Shown here: positions 34,841 through 42,411 of the stretch, in pieces
Position numbering within the stretch: position 1 is the stretch's first letter
How the letters are laid out: the number at the start of each line of letters is the position of its first letter
Assembly: GCA_937138255.1 (NCBI GenBank)
Contig: CAKZOU010000026.1
Location: 1-42,514, forward strand
Direction: 5' to 3'
Origin: an uncultured Paracoccaceae bacterium
GTDB lineage: Bacteria > Pseudomonadota > Alphaproteobacteria > Rhodobacterales > Rhodobacteraceae
DNA: 42,514 nucleotides
Position numbers and translations under genes: made by a program
The notes under the pieces: generated by a model
Told to the model about the DNA's origin: nothing
The model's input: the letters and a program-made list of their open reading frames with translations, nothing else
Database searches by the model: none

Positions 34841-35500
34841 CTACTTCACGCTCAGCCCCAGCATTCGCCAGGCCTGCATCCCGCCGCGATAGTAGAAGAT
34901 CCTCTCCGCAGGATATCCGACCTCCAAGAGGTTGCGTATCGCTGTCGGCGATTGTCCACACCAGTTGCCGTTGCAGAACAACGCAACCTGTCGGGCGTTT
35001 TGGCAGTCCCAGCCGTCGAAGTCGGGCTCGCAGCCCAAGATCGCAAGACGATCAAGGATTTCATTGTAAGGAATGTTGATCGCGCCGGGGATCGTGCCGC
35101 CTTGGAACCAGCTGTTGGTCCGGCTGTCGATGATCACCGTTTCGCCATCTTGCAGGAAATCCAGCAACTCCAATTCGCCGATCGTGGTTATACCGTCGGC
35201 GACGATCATCGGTTGGATGCAATAGGGCGGGCATGGCCGCGAGGTCAGCGCCCAATCGCCGAAGATCTCATTGGAATTGTCGTTTTCCCGCTCGATACGG
35301 AAAGGTCCGTCCTCGGTTGGGATATCTAGGTATGGCACGCCGTCTCGGATATTGACCGCACCCTCCTCGGCAACAGCGCCAAAAGCGGCCAAAAGGGGAA
35401 ACAGGATCGTCAAGATGGATTTGAGATGTCGCGCGATGTGAATGGCCCCGGTAACAGATCGAAACGTCTTGCCCTCATCGTGGCGGCTGCGCTTGCGCAA
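34841..35500 (-). CDS. Exported rhodanese-like domain protein
   Basis: A protein of up to 219 aa with a probable signal segment (LTILFPLLAAFGAVAEEG) and a C-terminal rhodanese-like domain (about residues 110-215: TVIIDSRTNSWFQGGTIPGAINIPYNE, then VALFCNGNWCGQSPTAIRNLLEVGY, where the first Cys is at the active-site position). An extra CPPYC pair lies near residue 88. The start is uncertain: TTG 35500 opens the frame, and a TTG at 35413 would begin just at the signal-like stretch. It sits opposite the lone glycosyltransferase. Sulfur transfer or periplasmic redox work is likely but unproven. Confidence 0.72.
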   Translation of the reverse strand: MRKRSRHDEGKTFRSVTGAIHIARHLKSILTILFPLLAAFGAVAEEGAVNIRDGVPYLDIPTEDGPFRIERENDNSNEIFGDWALTSRPCPPYCIQPMIVADGITTIGELELLDFLQDGETVIIDSRTNSWFQGGTIPGAINIPYNEILDRLAILGCEPDFDGWDCQNARQVALFCNGNWCGQSPTAIRNLLEVGYPAERIFYYRGGMQAWRMLGLSVK

Positions 35501-35647
35501 AACAAGCGACTTGTCTTGCTGATATGTCTGCCCGCTTCTTTTCGCTCATCCGTCTTGAGGAAGGGATTGAAACTTGCCCCGCCAGATGCCCCGCGAATAT
35601 CGACCCTATATTGGCCCAATGGCGATATTTCATGTGCTGATAGCCAT

Positions 35648-37390
35648 CTAATCTGCGATTGAACTGACGGTCGTCTCTCTTAGGTCGGCTGCGAGCTTTG
35701 CCCGATCCGCTGCAAAGTCTTTTGTGATCGAGGCGCTACGTTGGCGGGTTCTCCACTCGGGGTCAGCCAGTAGGGGGGCATCCGCGGCCTCCGGCAGATG
35801 GCGCCCACGGATCAGGTCTGAAAGCCTTTCGGCGAGGGCCAAGGTTGGCGCGTTAAGGTCGCCTGCAGTTGCCTGCGGCATGAGCGAGGCATCGGCAACT
35901 CGCAAGCCCTCGACCCCGCGCACCCGTCCGTCGGCCGTTGTCACCGCAACTTCGTCCGTTCCCATACGGCAAGTGCCGCAAGGGTGATAGGCGCTCTCCA
36001 GTTTGCGCTTCAGAAAGGCATCAAGCGCGGCATCTTCCTGAACCACCTCGCCCGGAGCGAGCTCTTTGCCCCGAAAGGGAGCAAAGGCTGGCTGGGCAAA
36101 TATTTCGCGGGTCAGCCGAATACAGGAGCGGAACTCATGCCAATCGTCGGAGTGGGTCATGTAGTTGAACCGAACCTTCGGCAGGCTTTCGGGCCGTGCA
36201 TCGCGCAGCCGCACCCAGCCCCGGCTTTTTGAACGTTTCGTCCCGACATGGACCTGAAAACCATGCCCCGAGGCCAATGTTTTGCCATCGTAGGAAATCG
36301 CGAGCGGCAGGAAGTGATACTGAATATCGGGATAGACGATCCCCGCCCGGCTTCGGATATGGCCGCCGCTCTCAAAGTGATTGGTTGCCCCAAGGCCCTT
36401 GTGCGTCGCGAGCCATGCCATGCCAATCTTGGCTTTGCCCCAGAGGCTCTGTGTCGGATAAAGCGACACCGGCTGGCGGCACTCCATCTGGAGATAGATC
36501 TCCATGTGGTCCATGAGATTCTCACCGACATTCGGGGCATCGTGAACCACCGCAATCCCGTGACTTTTAAGTTCCTCCGCCGGCCCGATGCCAGAGCGTT
36601 TGAGGATCGTCGGAGACATGATTGCGCCCGCAGAGAGGATGACCTCGCGCCGCGCAGTAGCGCGGTGGTCAGTGCCTGCGGCCCGATAGGCCACGCCTAC
36701 AGCCCGCTTGCCCTCGAAGAGCACCCTGTCAACCGCCGCCCCGGTTACAACCTTCACATTGCCGCGCGCCATGGCGGGGCGGAGGTAGGCGCGCGCCGCG
36801 CTCATCCTCCGTCCGCTCCCGACGTTCATCTCCATCGGGCCAAAGCCTTCGTGTTGGCGTTCGTTCATATTTGCGCTGCGGGCATATCCCGCCTGCACAC
36901 CAGCTTCGACAAAGGTGTTATAAAGCGGATTGCGCTCCGGCCCTCGCGTCACCTCGACCGGCCCATCGGTGCCACGAAATGGCCCGCCACCGCGCACGGC
37001 CTCCAGCCGCTGAAAATAAGGAAGCACATTCGACCAGCGCCACCCCTCGGCACCGAGCGCTTCCCACAGCTCATAATCCATCGGATTGCCGCGCACCCAG
37101 CACATGCCGTTGATCGACGACGATCCTCCAAGGCCCTTACCTCGCGGCAAATTGACCTGGCGACCGTCCAGACCCGGCTCTGGCTCTGTCTTCATGCCCC
37201 AATTGAACCGTTTGCTATTCATAGGGATCGACAAGGCCGCAGGCATATCAACGATCACGGCTTTCTCGGATCCACCGGCCTCGAGAACCAGAACCCGCAC
37301 GGCCGGGTCTTCACCCAGTCGGTTGGCCAGCACACAACCAGCCGACCCGGCACCGACGATCACATAATCAAACCCGCCAATTTCAGACAT
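35648..37390 (-). CDS. GMC family oxidoreductase (choline dehydrogenase-like)
   Basis: A 580-aa FAD-dependent alcohol oxidoreductase. Marks include the FAD fingerprint YVIVGAGSAGCVLANRL at the N-terminus, GLGGSSSINGMCWVRGNPMDYE (GMC signature 1), GAIMSPTILKRSGIGP (signature 2) and the catalytic histidine in SAYHPCGTCRMG. The second active-site region reads SLMPQATAGDLNAPT, slightly off the usual GNTNAP. A C-terminal tail of about 60 residues follows. It resembles choline and aromatic-alcohol dehydrogenases; no betB or betI is adjacent, so I do not name it betA. It lies three bases after the cupin gene. Confidence 0.92.
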   Translation of the reverse strand: MSEIGGFDYVIVGAGSAGCVLANRLGEDPAVRVLVLEAGGSEKAVIVDMPAALSIPMNSKRFNWGMKTEPEPGLDGRQVNLPRGKGLGGSSSINGMCWVRGNPMDYELWEALGAEGWRWSNVLPYFQRLEAVRGGGPFRGTDGPVEVTRGPERNPLYNTFVEAGVQAGYARSANMNERQHEGFGPMEMNVGSGRRMSAARAYLRPAMARGNVKVVTGAAVDRVLFEGKRAVGVAYRAAGTDHRATARREVILSAGAIMSPTILKRSGIGPAEELKSHGIAVVHDAPNVGENLMDHMEIYLQMECRQPVSLYPTQSLWGKAKIGMAWLATHKGLGATNHFESGGHIRSRAGIVYPDIQYHFLPLAISYDGKTLASGHGFQVHVGTKRSKSRGWVRLRDARPESLPKVRFNYMTHSDDWHEFRSCIRLTREIFAQPAFAPFRGKELAPGEVVQEDAALDAFLKRKLESAYHPCGTCRMGTDEVAVTTADGRVRGVEGLRVADASLMPQATAGDLNAPTLALAERLSDLIRGRHLPEAADAPLLADPEWRTRQRSASITKDFAADRAKLAADLRETTVSSIAD

Positions 37391-37393
37391 GAC

Positions 37394-37753
37394 TTAGCCG
37401 ATGATCACATAGAATTTGAGCATCGGTCCGGGCTGGGTCCAGGTGCAATTGAAGCCCTTGGGGACAAAGAAACAGTCACCCTTGCGATAGGTATCCTTGA
37501 AACCCTCGCCCTCGATCGTCACTTCGCCGTCGAGCACGACCATGAACTCGTCCGCCGGATAGCCGTCGTAGCGCTCTGAATAGGCCGTGCAGCGCCAGAT
37601 CCCGGTTTTGAGCCGCCCGTCCGGGCGCTCGAAATAGGCGTGATCCAAGCCGAACGGCACGCCCTTCAGCAGCTCGGCGTGCTCCAGCGGTTGATCTGGC
37701 TGGTCCATCCAGCCCTGAGGGCCGGTCGGTGAAAATCGAACGGGAAACGGCAA
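37394..37753 (-). CDS. Cupin domain protein
   Basis: A 119-aa single-domain cupin. The fold shows in DEFMVVLDGEVTIEGEGFKDTYRKGDCFFVPKGFNCTW in outline (about residues 65-105), containing the two cupin motifs; metal ligands are only partly conserved. TTG 37753 is chosen because a perfect AGGAGG lies eight bases upstream; the open frame to 37852 lacks a binding site. It is probably co-transcribed with the GMC oxidoreductase and may bind its substrate or product, or have its own enzymatic role (many EutQ-like cupins are uncharacterised). Confidence 0.82.
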   Translation of the reverse strand: MPFPVRFSPTGPQGWMDQPDQPLEHAELLKGVPFGLDHAYFERPDGRLKTGIWRCTAYSERYDGYPADEFMVVLDGEVTIEGEGFKDTYRKGDCFFVPKGFNCTWTQPGPMLKFYVIIG

Positions 37754-37868
37754 GGCATGATCCTCCTGATTTGCCCGCGCAGGTTCACAGGAAACCGGAG
37801 TCTGCACAACTGGCGAGTGGGGTGCTTTGAATGGGTACACTGATACCCGCATCCAATTTCAGCAATGT

Positions 37869-37892
37869 AGGGGAAATGGTGCCCAGGAGAGG
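37869..37892. repeat. Left copy of a 24-bp direct repeat (attL-like, tRNA 3' end)
   Basis: Identical to 42491-42514. Sixteen of its bases (37877-37892) are the reverse complement of a tRNA 3' end: acceptor strand CCTGGGC, discriminator and CCA, plus five bases of the T-stem. The other eight lie beyond CCA. After 37892 the sequence continues CACTCGAAC, which still echoes a T-loop but has one extra base, so no complete tRNA exists here. Confidence 0.75.
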
Positions 37893-37954
37893 CACTCGAA
37901 CTAGTCGGAAAGCCTATAAAATATATATACTTGGCTAAACTATTTGGAAGAAAA

Positions 37955-37974
37955 GCGGTCCCAGAAGTGGTCCT
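37955..37974. repeat. Left pair of 12-bp iterons
   Basis: Two copies of a 12-bp unit with core GGTCC (GGTCCC at 37957-37962, GGTCCT at 37969-37974). The first 19 bases from 37955 match 42412-42430 with one mismatch, in the same orientation. They lie 62 bp inside the left att-like repeat. Spacing and position resemble arm-type binding sites of a tyrosine integrase. Confidence 0.55.
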
Positions 37975-38130
37975 CATTCATCCGAGTTTTGCTTTAGTCT
38001 TTTTGTGCTCGAAACACTGGGTTGGCGGGTCCTCGACTTGCGGTCGGCCAATAGCCAGCGCCCGCGGCCTGTGCCGCCACCGCGTAGTCGGTAGATCCCG
38101 TCCGGCATGTGCCGCGAGGCCGGTGTAATG
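37974..38130 (-). pseudogene. Remnant of a GMC oxidoreductase C-terminus
   Basis: The minus-strand frame here ends with LLADRKSRTRQPSVSSTKRL before its stop, matching the tail of the intact GMC oxidoreductase (LLADPEWRTRQRSASITKDF, encoded near 35720-35780). DNA similarity is also visible, for example TTGGCGGGT and CCGCGGCCT shared in order. The upstream RHMPDG matches RHLPEA of the intact gene. Nothing of the FAD domain remains, so this is a decayed fragment of a paralogue. Confidence 0.6.
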
Positions 38131-38161
38131 TGCTTGAAGTGTGATTTTATGCCTTCCGAGG

Positions 38162-38617
38162 CTATTCTTTCTGGGTTCTCGGATTGACGGCGGTAAAGCC
38201 AAGTCCAGAAAGTGATCTTGAAATTGCAGGTCGGATCCAGAGAAAGCCCCGGTAGAGCATCTCCAAGACCGCCACAGCCGCAGGAAAGGACGCCAACTTG
38301 GCCAGCCATCTCCAGTTTGGAAGTGATCGCCATATCTCGACGAAAGCAAGGGCTCCGGATGTCAACTCACCGTCCTGACAGCGGACATGAAAGCGACGCA
38401 AAGCGTCGTCGCTCGTAAGGTCGTGTGCCGGATCATCAACTTCTTGAGATACATCCACAAAAACAAGATGGTCGCCCCCGGTTCGCGAAGCATAGAATGC
38501 GATTTCCCTTGAGCACAGTGGGCAAGATCCGTCGTAATATACGGTGGGCCCGCCTGCAGCGCACGAACTAGCGACTACGGATTGTGATGCGGTCGGCTTT
38601 TGGCGGACATGGGTCAT
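38162..38617 (-). CDS. DCC-family (DUF393) thiol-disulfide oxidoreductase-like protein
   Basis: A 151-aa protein of the DCC/DUF393 family. The diagnostic motif YYDGSCPLCSREIAFY (about residues 27-42) contains a CPLC redox-type pair; the conserved aspartate lies in FVDVSQ, and the C-terminal half (LLEMLYRGFLWIRPAIS-like) is amphipathic. Biochemical function is unproven; a thioredoxin-like fold is predicted for the family. Its ATG overlaps the photolyase stop (ATGA), so the two are co-translated. DCC proteins frequently neighbour photolyase in Rhodobacterales. Confidence 0.88.
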   Translation of the reverse strand: MTHVRQKPTASQSVVASSCAAGGPTVYYDGSCPLCSREIAFYASRTGGDHLVFVDVSQEVDDPAHDLTSDDALRRFHVRCQDGELTSGALAFVEIWRSLPNWRWLAKLASFPAAVAVLEMLYRGFLWIRPAISRSLSGLGFTAVNPRTQKE

Positions 38618-40086
38618 CTGTCGTCTGATTGCTTTCTTGGGCTTGGCGTGGCTTGACCAACTTCAGCGGACCAGCCTCGGCTTTGGTAGGCTTCCAGCGC
38701 CCGAAACCGTCCTTCCGATATTCCTACGATTGGCTTTGGGTAGTCGCTGTTGGAGGAAAGGTTCCAACTGCGCGGGCAAGCCTCAAAATAGGCTAGCGCC
38801 TCTGGTGGGGGATTGGGCACGAGCTCGGCCACAAAGCGATGAATATATTTGCTATCGGGATCAAATTTGGCCGCCTGAGTTTCGGGGTTGAAGATACGGA
38901 AGTAGGGGGAAGCGTCGGGGCCCGAGCCAGCTACCCATTGCCATCCCAACGCATTCGCCGCGGGATCCCAGTCAATCAGGCACTCTTCAAACCACTTCTG
39001 TCCAACCCGCCAGTGCGTCATCATGTGCTTGGTCAAATAGGAGCCTGCAATCATACGCCCGCGATTATGCATATGTCCGGTGACATACATCTCACGCATT
39101 GCGGCGTCGACAATCGGGACGCCGGTTCGGCCCTGCTTCCAGCGAAGAACGGCCTCACCGTCCTCTTCTGACCAGGGGAAGGCATCCCATTCAGGCCTCC
39201 AGTTTTCGGTCGTTATGCGCGGTGTGTGAAAGACAAGCTGATAAGAAAACTCGCGCCAAACGAGCTCTTTCAGGAAATGCTCGGCGCCAGGACTGCCCTC
39301 CAGAAGCGCACGCATACCAGCGTGCCAAATTGTGCGCGGCCCTATCTCCCCCCAAGCCAAATTCTCGGAGAGTTGGGATGTGGCATGATTGGCAAAAAAA
39401 TCCCGACCGTTCCTGTAGCCGTTGATCCGAGACGCCAGAAACTGGGCCAAGCGAAGCAATGCCTTTTCCTCGCCCACGCACGCATAATGTTTCAGGAATC
39501 GCCCTCCTCGGCTCACCCCTTCCTGCAATTGCCAATCTTGAAGATTGGCACTCTGCGGCCATACATCAGGTGCTCGAATGTCTTGCGGAGCCAGCTCTGG
39601 CGCTGAAACAGAACGGTTCCTGACAGCACGCCACATGGGGCTATAGACTTTATAGAACTCGCCCGGTTTTGGCCCGACCGTCCAAGGCTCAAAAAGAATG
39701 TGGCCTGGAAAGCTCTTTGCCTCGTAGCCACAGCTTTTGAGCCGCTGCTTGGCATTCGTATCTCTTTCGATTGCTTCGGGATCGTAGGCCCGTGTCCACC
39801 AGATGTCCTGTGCGCCCGTTTCCCTCGCGAGGGCCAACAGAGTTTCAGCTGCAATTCCACGCCGCAGAACAAGTCGTGAGCCAATCTTTTGGAGAGAATG
39901 CTCAAAAGCAGTCAACGCCTCGGCGAGCCGCCATTTCGGGGCCGCGCCATAGCTTTCGGCAACCTCATCCAAAATAAATACGGGGATGACCGAACGACCG
40001 CTACGTCGGGCCTCGGCAAGGGCTGGATGGTCGGCGAGCCTGAAGTCCCTCCGAAACCACAAGATGATCGGCGATGAATTTTCCAC
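38614..40086 (-). CDS. phrA: Deoxyribodipyrimidine photolyase (class I CPD type)
   Basis: A 490-aa FAD photolyase that repairs cyclobutane pyrimidine dimers with blue light. The N-terminal antenna domain starts ILWFRRDFRLADHPAL. The FAD-binding domain has the classic run WKQGRTGVPIVDAAMREMYVTGHMHNRGRMIAGSYLTKHM in outline, LIDWDPAANALGWQWVAGSGPDASPYFRIFNP and the Trp residues of the electron-transfer chain. GTG 40086 is used, with GAGG seven bases upstream. It is first in a two-gene unit with the DCC protein and has an ECF-type promoter just upstream. Confidence 0.95.
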   Translation of the reverse strand: MENSSPIILWFRRDFRLADHPALAEARRSGRSVIPVFILDEVAESYGAAPKWRLAEALTAFEHSLQKIGSRLVLRRGIAAETLLALARETGAQDIWWTRAYDPEAIERDTNAKQRLKSCGYEAKSFPGHILFEPWTVGPKPGEFYKVYSPMWRAVRNRSVSAPELAPQDIRAPDVWPQSANLQDWQLQEGVSRGGRFLKHYACVGEEKALLRLAQFLASRINGYRNGRDFFANHATSQLSENLAWGEIGPRTIWHAGMRALLEGSPGAEHFLKELVWREFSYQLVFHTPRITTENWRPEWDAFPWSEEDGEAVLRWKQGRTGVPIVDAAMREMYVTGHMHNRGRMIAGSYLTKHMMTHWRVGQKWFEECLIDWDPAANALGWQWVAGSGPDASPYFRIFNPETQAAKFDPDSKYIHRFVAELVPNPPPEALAYFEACPRSWNLSSNSDYPKPIVGISEGRFRALEAYQSRGWSAEVGQATPSPRKQSDDR

Positions 40087-40108
40087 GTCTGTTCCTCGGT
40101 GTATGAGG

Positions 40109-40137
40109 TTAATACGTGCAAGTGCGCGTTTCGATCA
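40109..40137 (-). promoter_or_regulatory. Putative RpoE/ChrR-type ECF promoter for the photolyase unit
   Basis: On the minus strand, TGATCG (40137-40132), 15 bases, then CGTATT (40116-40111), about 25 bp before the GTG start. Two further matches in this island (40269 and 41375) share the same pattern, which resembles the singlet-oxygen sigma factor RpoE of Rhodobacter. Confidence 0.6.
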
Positions 40138-40268
40138 CACAAAAAGAAAGATCTGCCCACTTGGCTGATCTCTCCGCGTCTAGGGCGCGCTTGGTCGTTC
40201 CATGACAAGACGAGTAGTGCTGCGGCCCTGGCCGTCCCAACGGGGCGTTTTGAGGCCCGAGGATTGAC

Positions 40269-40296
40269 TGATCCGTGACTGAACCTTGGACGTATT
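40269..40296 (+). promoter_or_regulatory. Putative RpoE/ChrR-type ECF promoter for the DUF2256-SDR unit
   Basis: TGATCC (40269-40274), 16 bases, CGTATT (40291-40296), followed about 50 bp later by the DUF2256 start. The -35 is the exact hexamer remembered as the Rhodobacter RpoE consensus. Confidence 0.65.
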
Positions 40297-40346
40297 GAGG
40301 GTAGAACTCTTAGGTAGCATACGGTTCGAGAGAGAAGCAGGGCGAG

Positions 40347-40505
40347 ATGGCCAAATACTCAAAACATAAGGGAAATCTTCCAGAAAAAGTCTGTTCTGTA
40401 TGCGGCCGACCTTTTTCATGGAGACGGAAATGGTCCGCCTCATGGAACGACGTGAAATACTGCTCCGACAAATGCCGAAAAACACGCGGAACTGCCCTGA
40501 AATGA
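40347..40505 (+). CDS. DUF2256 small zinc-finger-like protein
   Basis: A 52-aa protein, [15 protein letters not shown] at the start, followed by [14 protein letters not shown] and later YCSDKC. The two CxxC-type pairs and the RPFxWRKKW stretch define DUF2256 and suggest one bound zinc. AGGG lies about five bases before the ATG. Members occur repeatedly beside photolyase and stress genes; the molecular role is unknown, possibly nucleic-acid binding given the basic charge. Its stop overlaps the next ATG (ATGA). Confidence 0.9.
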   Translation: MAKYSKHKGNLPEKVCSVCGRPFSWRRKWSASWNDVKYCSDKCRKTRGTALK

Positions 40506-41167
40506 CAGGTCGGGCGCTTGTCATAGGTGCATCAGGTGGAATTGGAGGGGCGCTATCCAGCGAACTTGTGGCCGCTGGCAATGAAGTTGTCGAAATTTCA
40601 AGGTCGAAAGATGGTTTTGATGTCACCGACCCAGGAAGTGTGGCCAATAATCTGGCAAGCATAAGTGGCACTTTTGATAGGATCCTTGTTGCGACAGGTA
40701 TCCTTGCCCCCTCTGCCAAGCGACCAGAGAAGTCGTTGTCCGAGATCGAGGCTGAAGATATGGCGCGGGTCTTTGCGGTCAACGCCATCGGACCGGCGCT
40801 TGTCTTGCGTCATATTCCTAGCCTGCTCCCGCTGAAAGAACGGGCCGTTGTCGGGGTGCTGACTGCGCGGGTCGGCTCGATCGGAGACAATGGTTTTGGC
40901 GGATGGTATAGCTATCGAGCCTCAAAGGCGGCGGCCAACCAAATCGTCCGAACTGCCGCAATTGAAATCGCCCGAAAACGCAAGAACGCGATTGTAGTGG
41001 CTCTGCATCCCGGAACGGTGGCCACATCGTTTACGGATGACTACCCCAACCATCCCAAAGTCTCCCCTGAAGCTGCGGCCAAGAATATCCTTGCGGTTCT
41101 GGACGGACTCGAAAGCTCAGACACTGGCAATTTCTTCGATTGGGCGGCGAGGCCTGTGCCCTGGTAG
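40502..41167 (+). CDS. Short-chain dehydrogenase/reductase (C-factor-like)
   Basis: A 221-aa SDR. The NAD(P)-binding GASGGIG is at residues 9-15, and the catalytic [14 protein letters not shown] gives Tyr and Lys at about 137 and 141; a DVTD segment follows the second strand. Length and motif spacing resemble the CsgA/C-factor subgroup often found in photolyase clusters. ATG 40502 overlaps the DUF2256 stop, so translation is coupled; upstream in-frame codons belong to another frame of that gene. Substrate unknown; a redox role in photo-oxidative stress is plausible from context. Confidence 0.92.
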   Translation: MTGRALVIGASGGIGGALSSELVAAGNEVVEISRSKDGFDVTDPGSVANNLASISGTFDRILVATGILAPSAKRPEKSLSEIEAEDMARVFAVNAIGPALVLRHIPSLLPLKERAVVGVLTARVGSIGDNGFGGWYSYRASKAAANQIVRTAAIEIARKRKNAIVVALHPGTVATSFTDDYPNHPKVSPEAAAKNILAVLDGLESSDTGNFFDWAARPVPW

Positions 41168-41168
41168 G

Positions 41169-41453
41169 ATGAGAACACTCACGTTATGGTGGCATCCTGG
41201 CAAGGCAGCCGCTTCTGAACCCCAAATGCGTGGGACAGACCTATCCAAGTTTGTCTGGCCCGTTCAGGGGGTTAATCCAAAGATTCGATGGCCAACAGGA
41301 TTAGAGTCGGGGGAAGTGCGGGCTTCAAAGCTCCGATGTTTCTACGGTCATTTTCAGCCAGTTCACAGCAAATATGAACCGTTCTTGAGTCTCAAGCGTA
41401 TCAAGTCCGACCATATAGGAGATACCAATGTCAGATTGCACTTGCGGACGTAG
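41169..41453 (+). CDS. Possible small protein after the SDR gene
   Basis: A 94-aa open frame beginning MRTLTLWWHPGKAAAS two bases after the SDR stop, with no family I recognise and no convincing ribosome binding site except a GG before it. It contains several Trp-Pro pairs and basic residues, and its 3' end overlaps the well-supported 54-aa gene by 26 bp. It may be a decayed gene or chance frame; otherwise the 260 bases from 41168 to 41427 hold only the promoter-like site at 41375. Confidence 0.25.
   Translation: MRTLTLWWHPGKAAASEPQMRGTDLSKFVWPVQGVNPKIRWPTGLESGEVRASKLRCFYGHFQPVHSKYEPFLSLKRIKSDHIGDTNVRLHLRT
41375..41402 (+). promoter_or_regulatory. Putative RpoE/ChrR-type ECF promoter for the small-protein/SOUL unit
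   Basis: TGAACC (41375-41380), 16 bases, CGTATC (41397-41402), 25 bp before the ATG at 41428. Same spacing and -10 core as the element at 40269, with one change in the -35. Confidence 0.55.
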
Positions 41454-41592
41454 TCCAACCGGAAAATGTGTTGGATGGCATGATCTAACCGAGAAACAAT
41501 ACGCTGAGAAGAAAGCCGCCTACGAAGCGAGGCAGGCTTCAAAGGCGCAAGCAACTCTATTTCTGCAGGCTAGTGATACAGGGCAGAAATAG
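41428..41592 (+). CDS. Small Cys-containing conserved protein (54 aa)
   Basis: Begins MSDCTCGRSPTGKCVGWHDL and continues as a basic, probably helical tail (EKQYAEKKAAYEARQ). Three Cys and one His in the first 18 residues could hold a metal ion. AGGAGA lies about seven bases before the ATG and a promoter-like element lies just upstream, which makes this a real gene despite its size. I recall similar small proteins near Rhodobacterales photolyase genes but know no function. SOUL follows 77 bp later. Confidence 0.8.
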   Translation: MSDCTCGRSPTGKCVGWHDLTEKQYAEKKAAYEARQASKAQATLFLQASDTGQK

Positions 41593-41669
41593 CAGATTTT
41601 TAACCCGGGCCTCATGAAGTCCGCGAGGCATCGAGGCCATGGTTTAAAGCCCACTTTTGGGACTTTGAA

Positions 41670-42290
41670 ATGTACAAGAGTTTCTCTCTTTCATCGCTCA
41701 TCAAGTCGCTAGTTGTGCTCACTGCCCTGCTGACGGGATCACAATCAATGGCATACGAAGAGCCCTCATATCGCATCGTACACCAAGGCGACGGTTTCGA
41801 AATCCGTAAATATGAAGATCGACTTGCGGCACAAGTCAGCTCCAGCGGAGGCCAAAATGGATCATTCGGATTGCTGTTCCAATACATCTCGGGCGCAAAC
41901 TCTGGTTCAGAGAAAGTGTCCATGACCGTCCCGGTGGCGCAATCAGAGAAGATCGAAATGACTGTGCCTGTAGCTCAGTCCTCTGATGACAAATCAGGCT
42001 ACATGCAATTCTTTTTGCCTGCAAAATACACGCTGGAGACTGCGCCGAAGCCGACAAATCCACGTGTGGAAGTTGTGATCGTGGAAGGTGGCTTCTTTGC
42101 TGTGAAAACTTATAGCGGTAGCGCGACGGAAAGAAACTTTTTGAAGGCACAGTCAGAATTGCTGAGCCAGCTGGCAAAAGATGGCTACGCTACCTCCGGC
42201 GAAGTGATTAGAGCAACTTACGACGGTCCATTTACTCTGCCCTTCGCCAGAAGAAACGAAGCAATAATAAGAGTGAACTGGCAAGATTAA
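41670..42290 (+). CDS. SOUL heme-binding protein, exported
   Basis: A 206-aa SOUL/HBP-family protein. A signal peptide (SLIKSLVVLTALLTGSQSMA, about residues 10-29) precedes the SOUL fold: YRIVHQGDGFEIRKYEDRLAAQV, LFQYISGANSG, and the doubled SEK-V/I-x-MTVPVAQ motif (about 83-106), typical of the family, then a C-terminal PFARRNEAIIRVNW. SOUL proteins bind tetrapyrroles; an exported copy may trap heme or photosensitising porphyrins, fitting the light-stress neighbours. GGGA lies about eight bases before the ATG. Confidence 0.92.
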   Translation: MYKSFSLSSLIKSLVVLTALLTGSQSMAYEEPSYRIVHQGDGFEIRKYEDRLAAQVSSSGGQNGSFGLLFQYISGANSGSEKVSMTVPVAQSEKIEMTVPVAQSSDDKSGYMQFFLPAKYTLETAPKPTNPRVEVVIVEGGFFAVKTYSGSATERNFLKAQSELLSQLAKDGYATSGEVIRATYDGPFTLPFARRNEAIIRVNWQD

Positions 42291-42329
42291 GAACGTTGAT
42301 CACTCATCGCGCTTCAGACCGAGAGCCGC

Positions 42330-42345
42330 CCTCCTGGAAAGGAGG
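42330..42345 (+). terminator. Weak hairpin after the SOUL gene
   Basis: CCTCCT (42330-42335) and AGGAGG (42340-42345) with a 4-base loop, about 40 bp after the SOUL stop; an A/T-rich stretch follows. A possible weak terminator. The remaining bases to 42411 hold nothing I can identify. Confidence 0.4.
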
Positions 42346-42411
42346 AACTATGTAACAATTTTCTACGGTTAATTGTATTCTATCTAAACGGGGTTCTACG
42401 CGCACCCTTTT

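Noticed and set aside
35648-37390. betA as part of a glycine betaine operon
   Set aside because: No betB, betI or choline transporter is adjacent; the neighbour is a cupin, so only the GMC family can be stated.
36248-37579. Open frame opposite the GMC oxidoreductase
   Set aside because: Shadow of a well-supported gene; histidine- and arginine-rich with no domain.
37876-37905. Complete tRNA gene at the left repeat
   Set aside because: Only the acceptor 3' strand, CCA and part of the T-arm are present; the rest of a cloverleaf cannot be built from the bases that follow.
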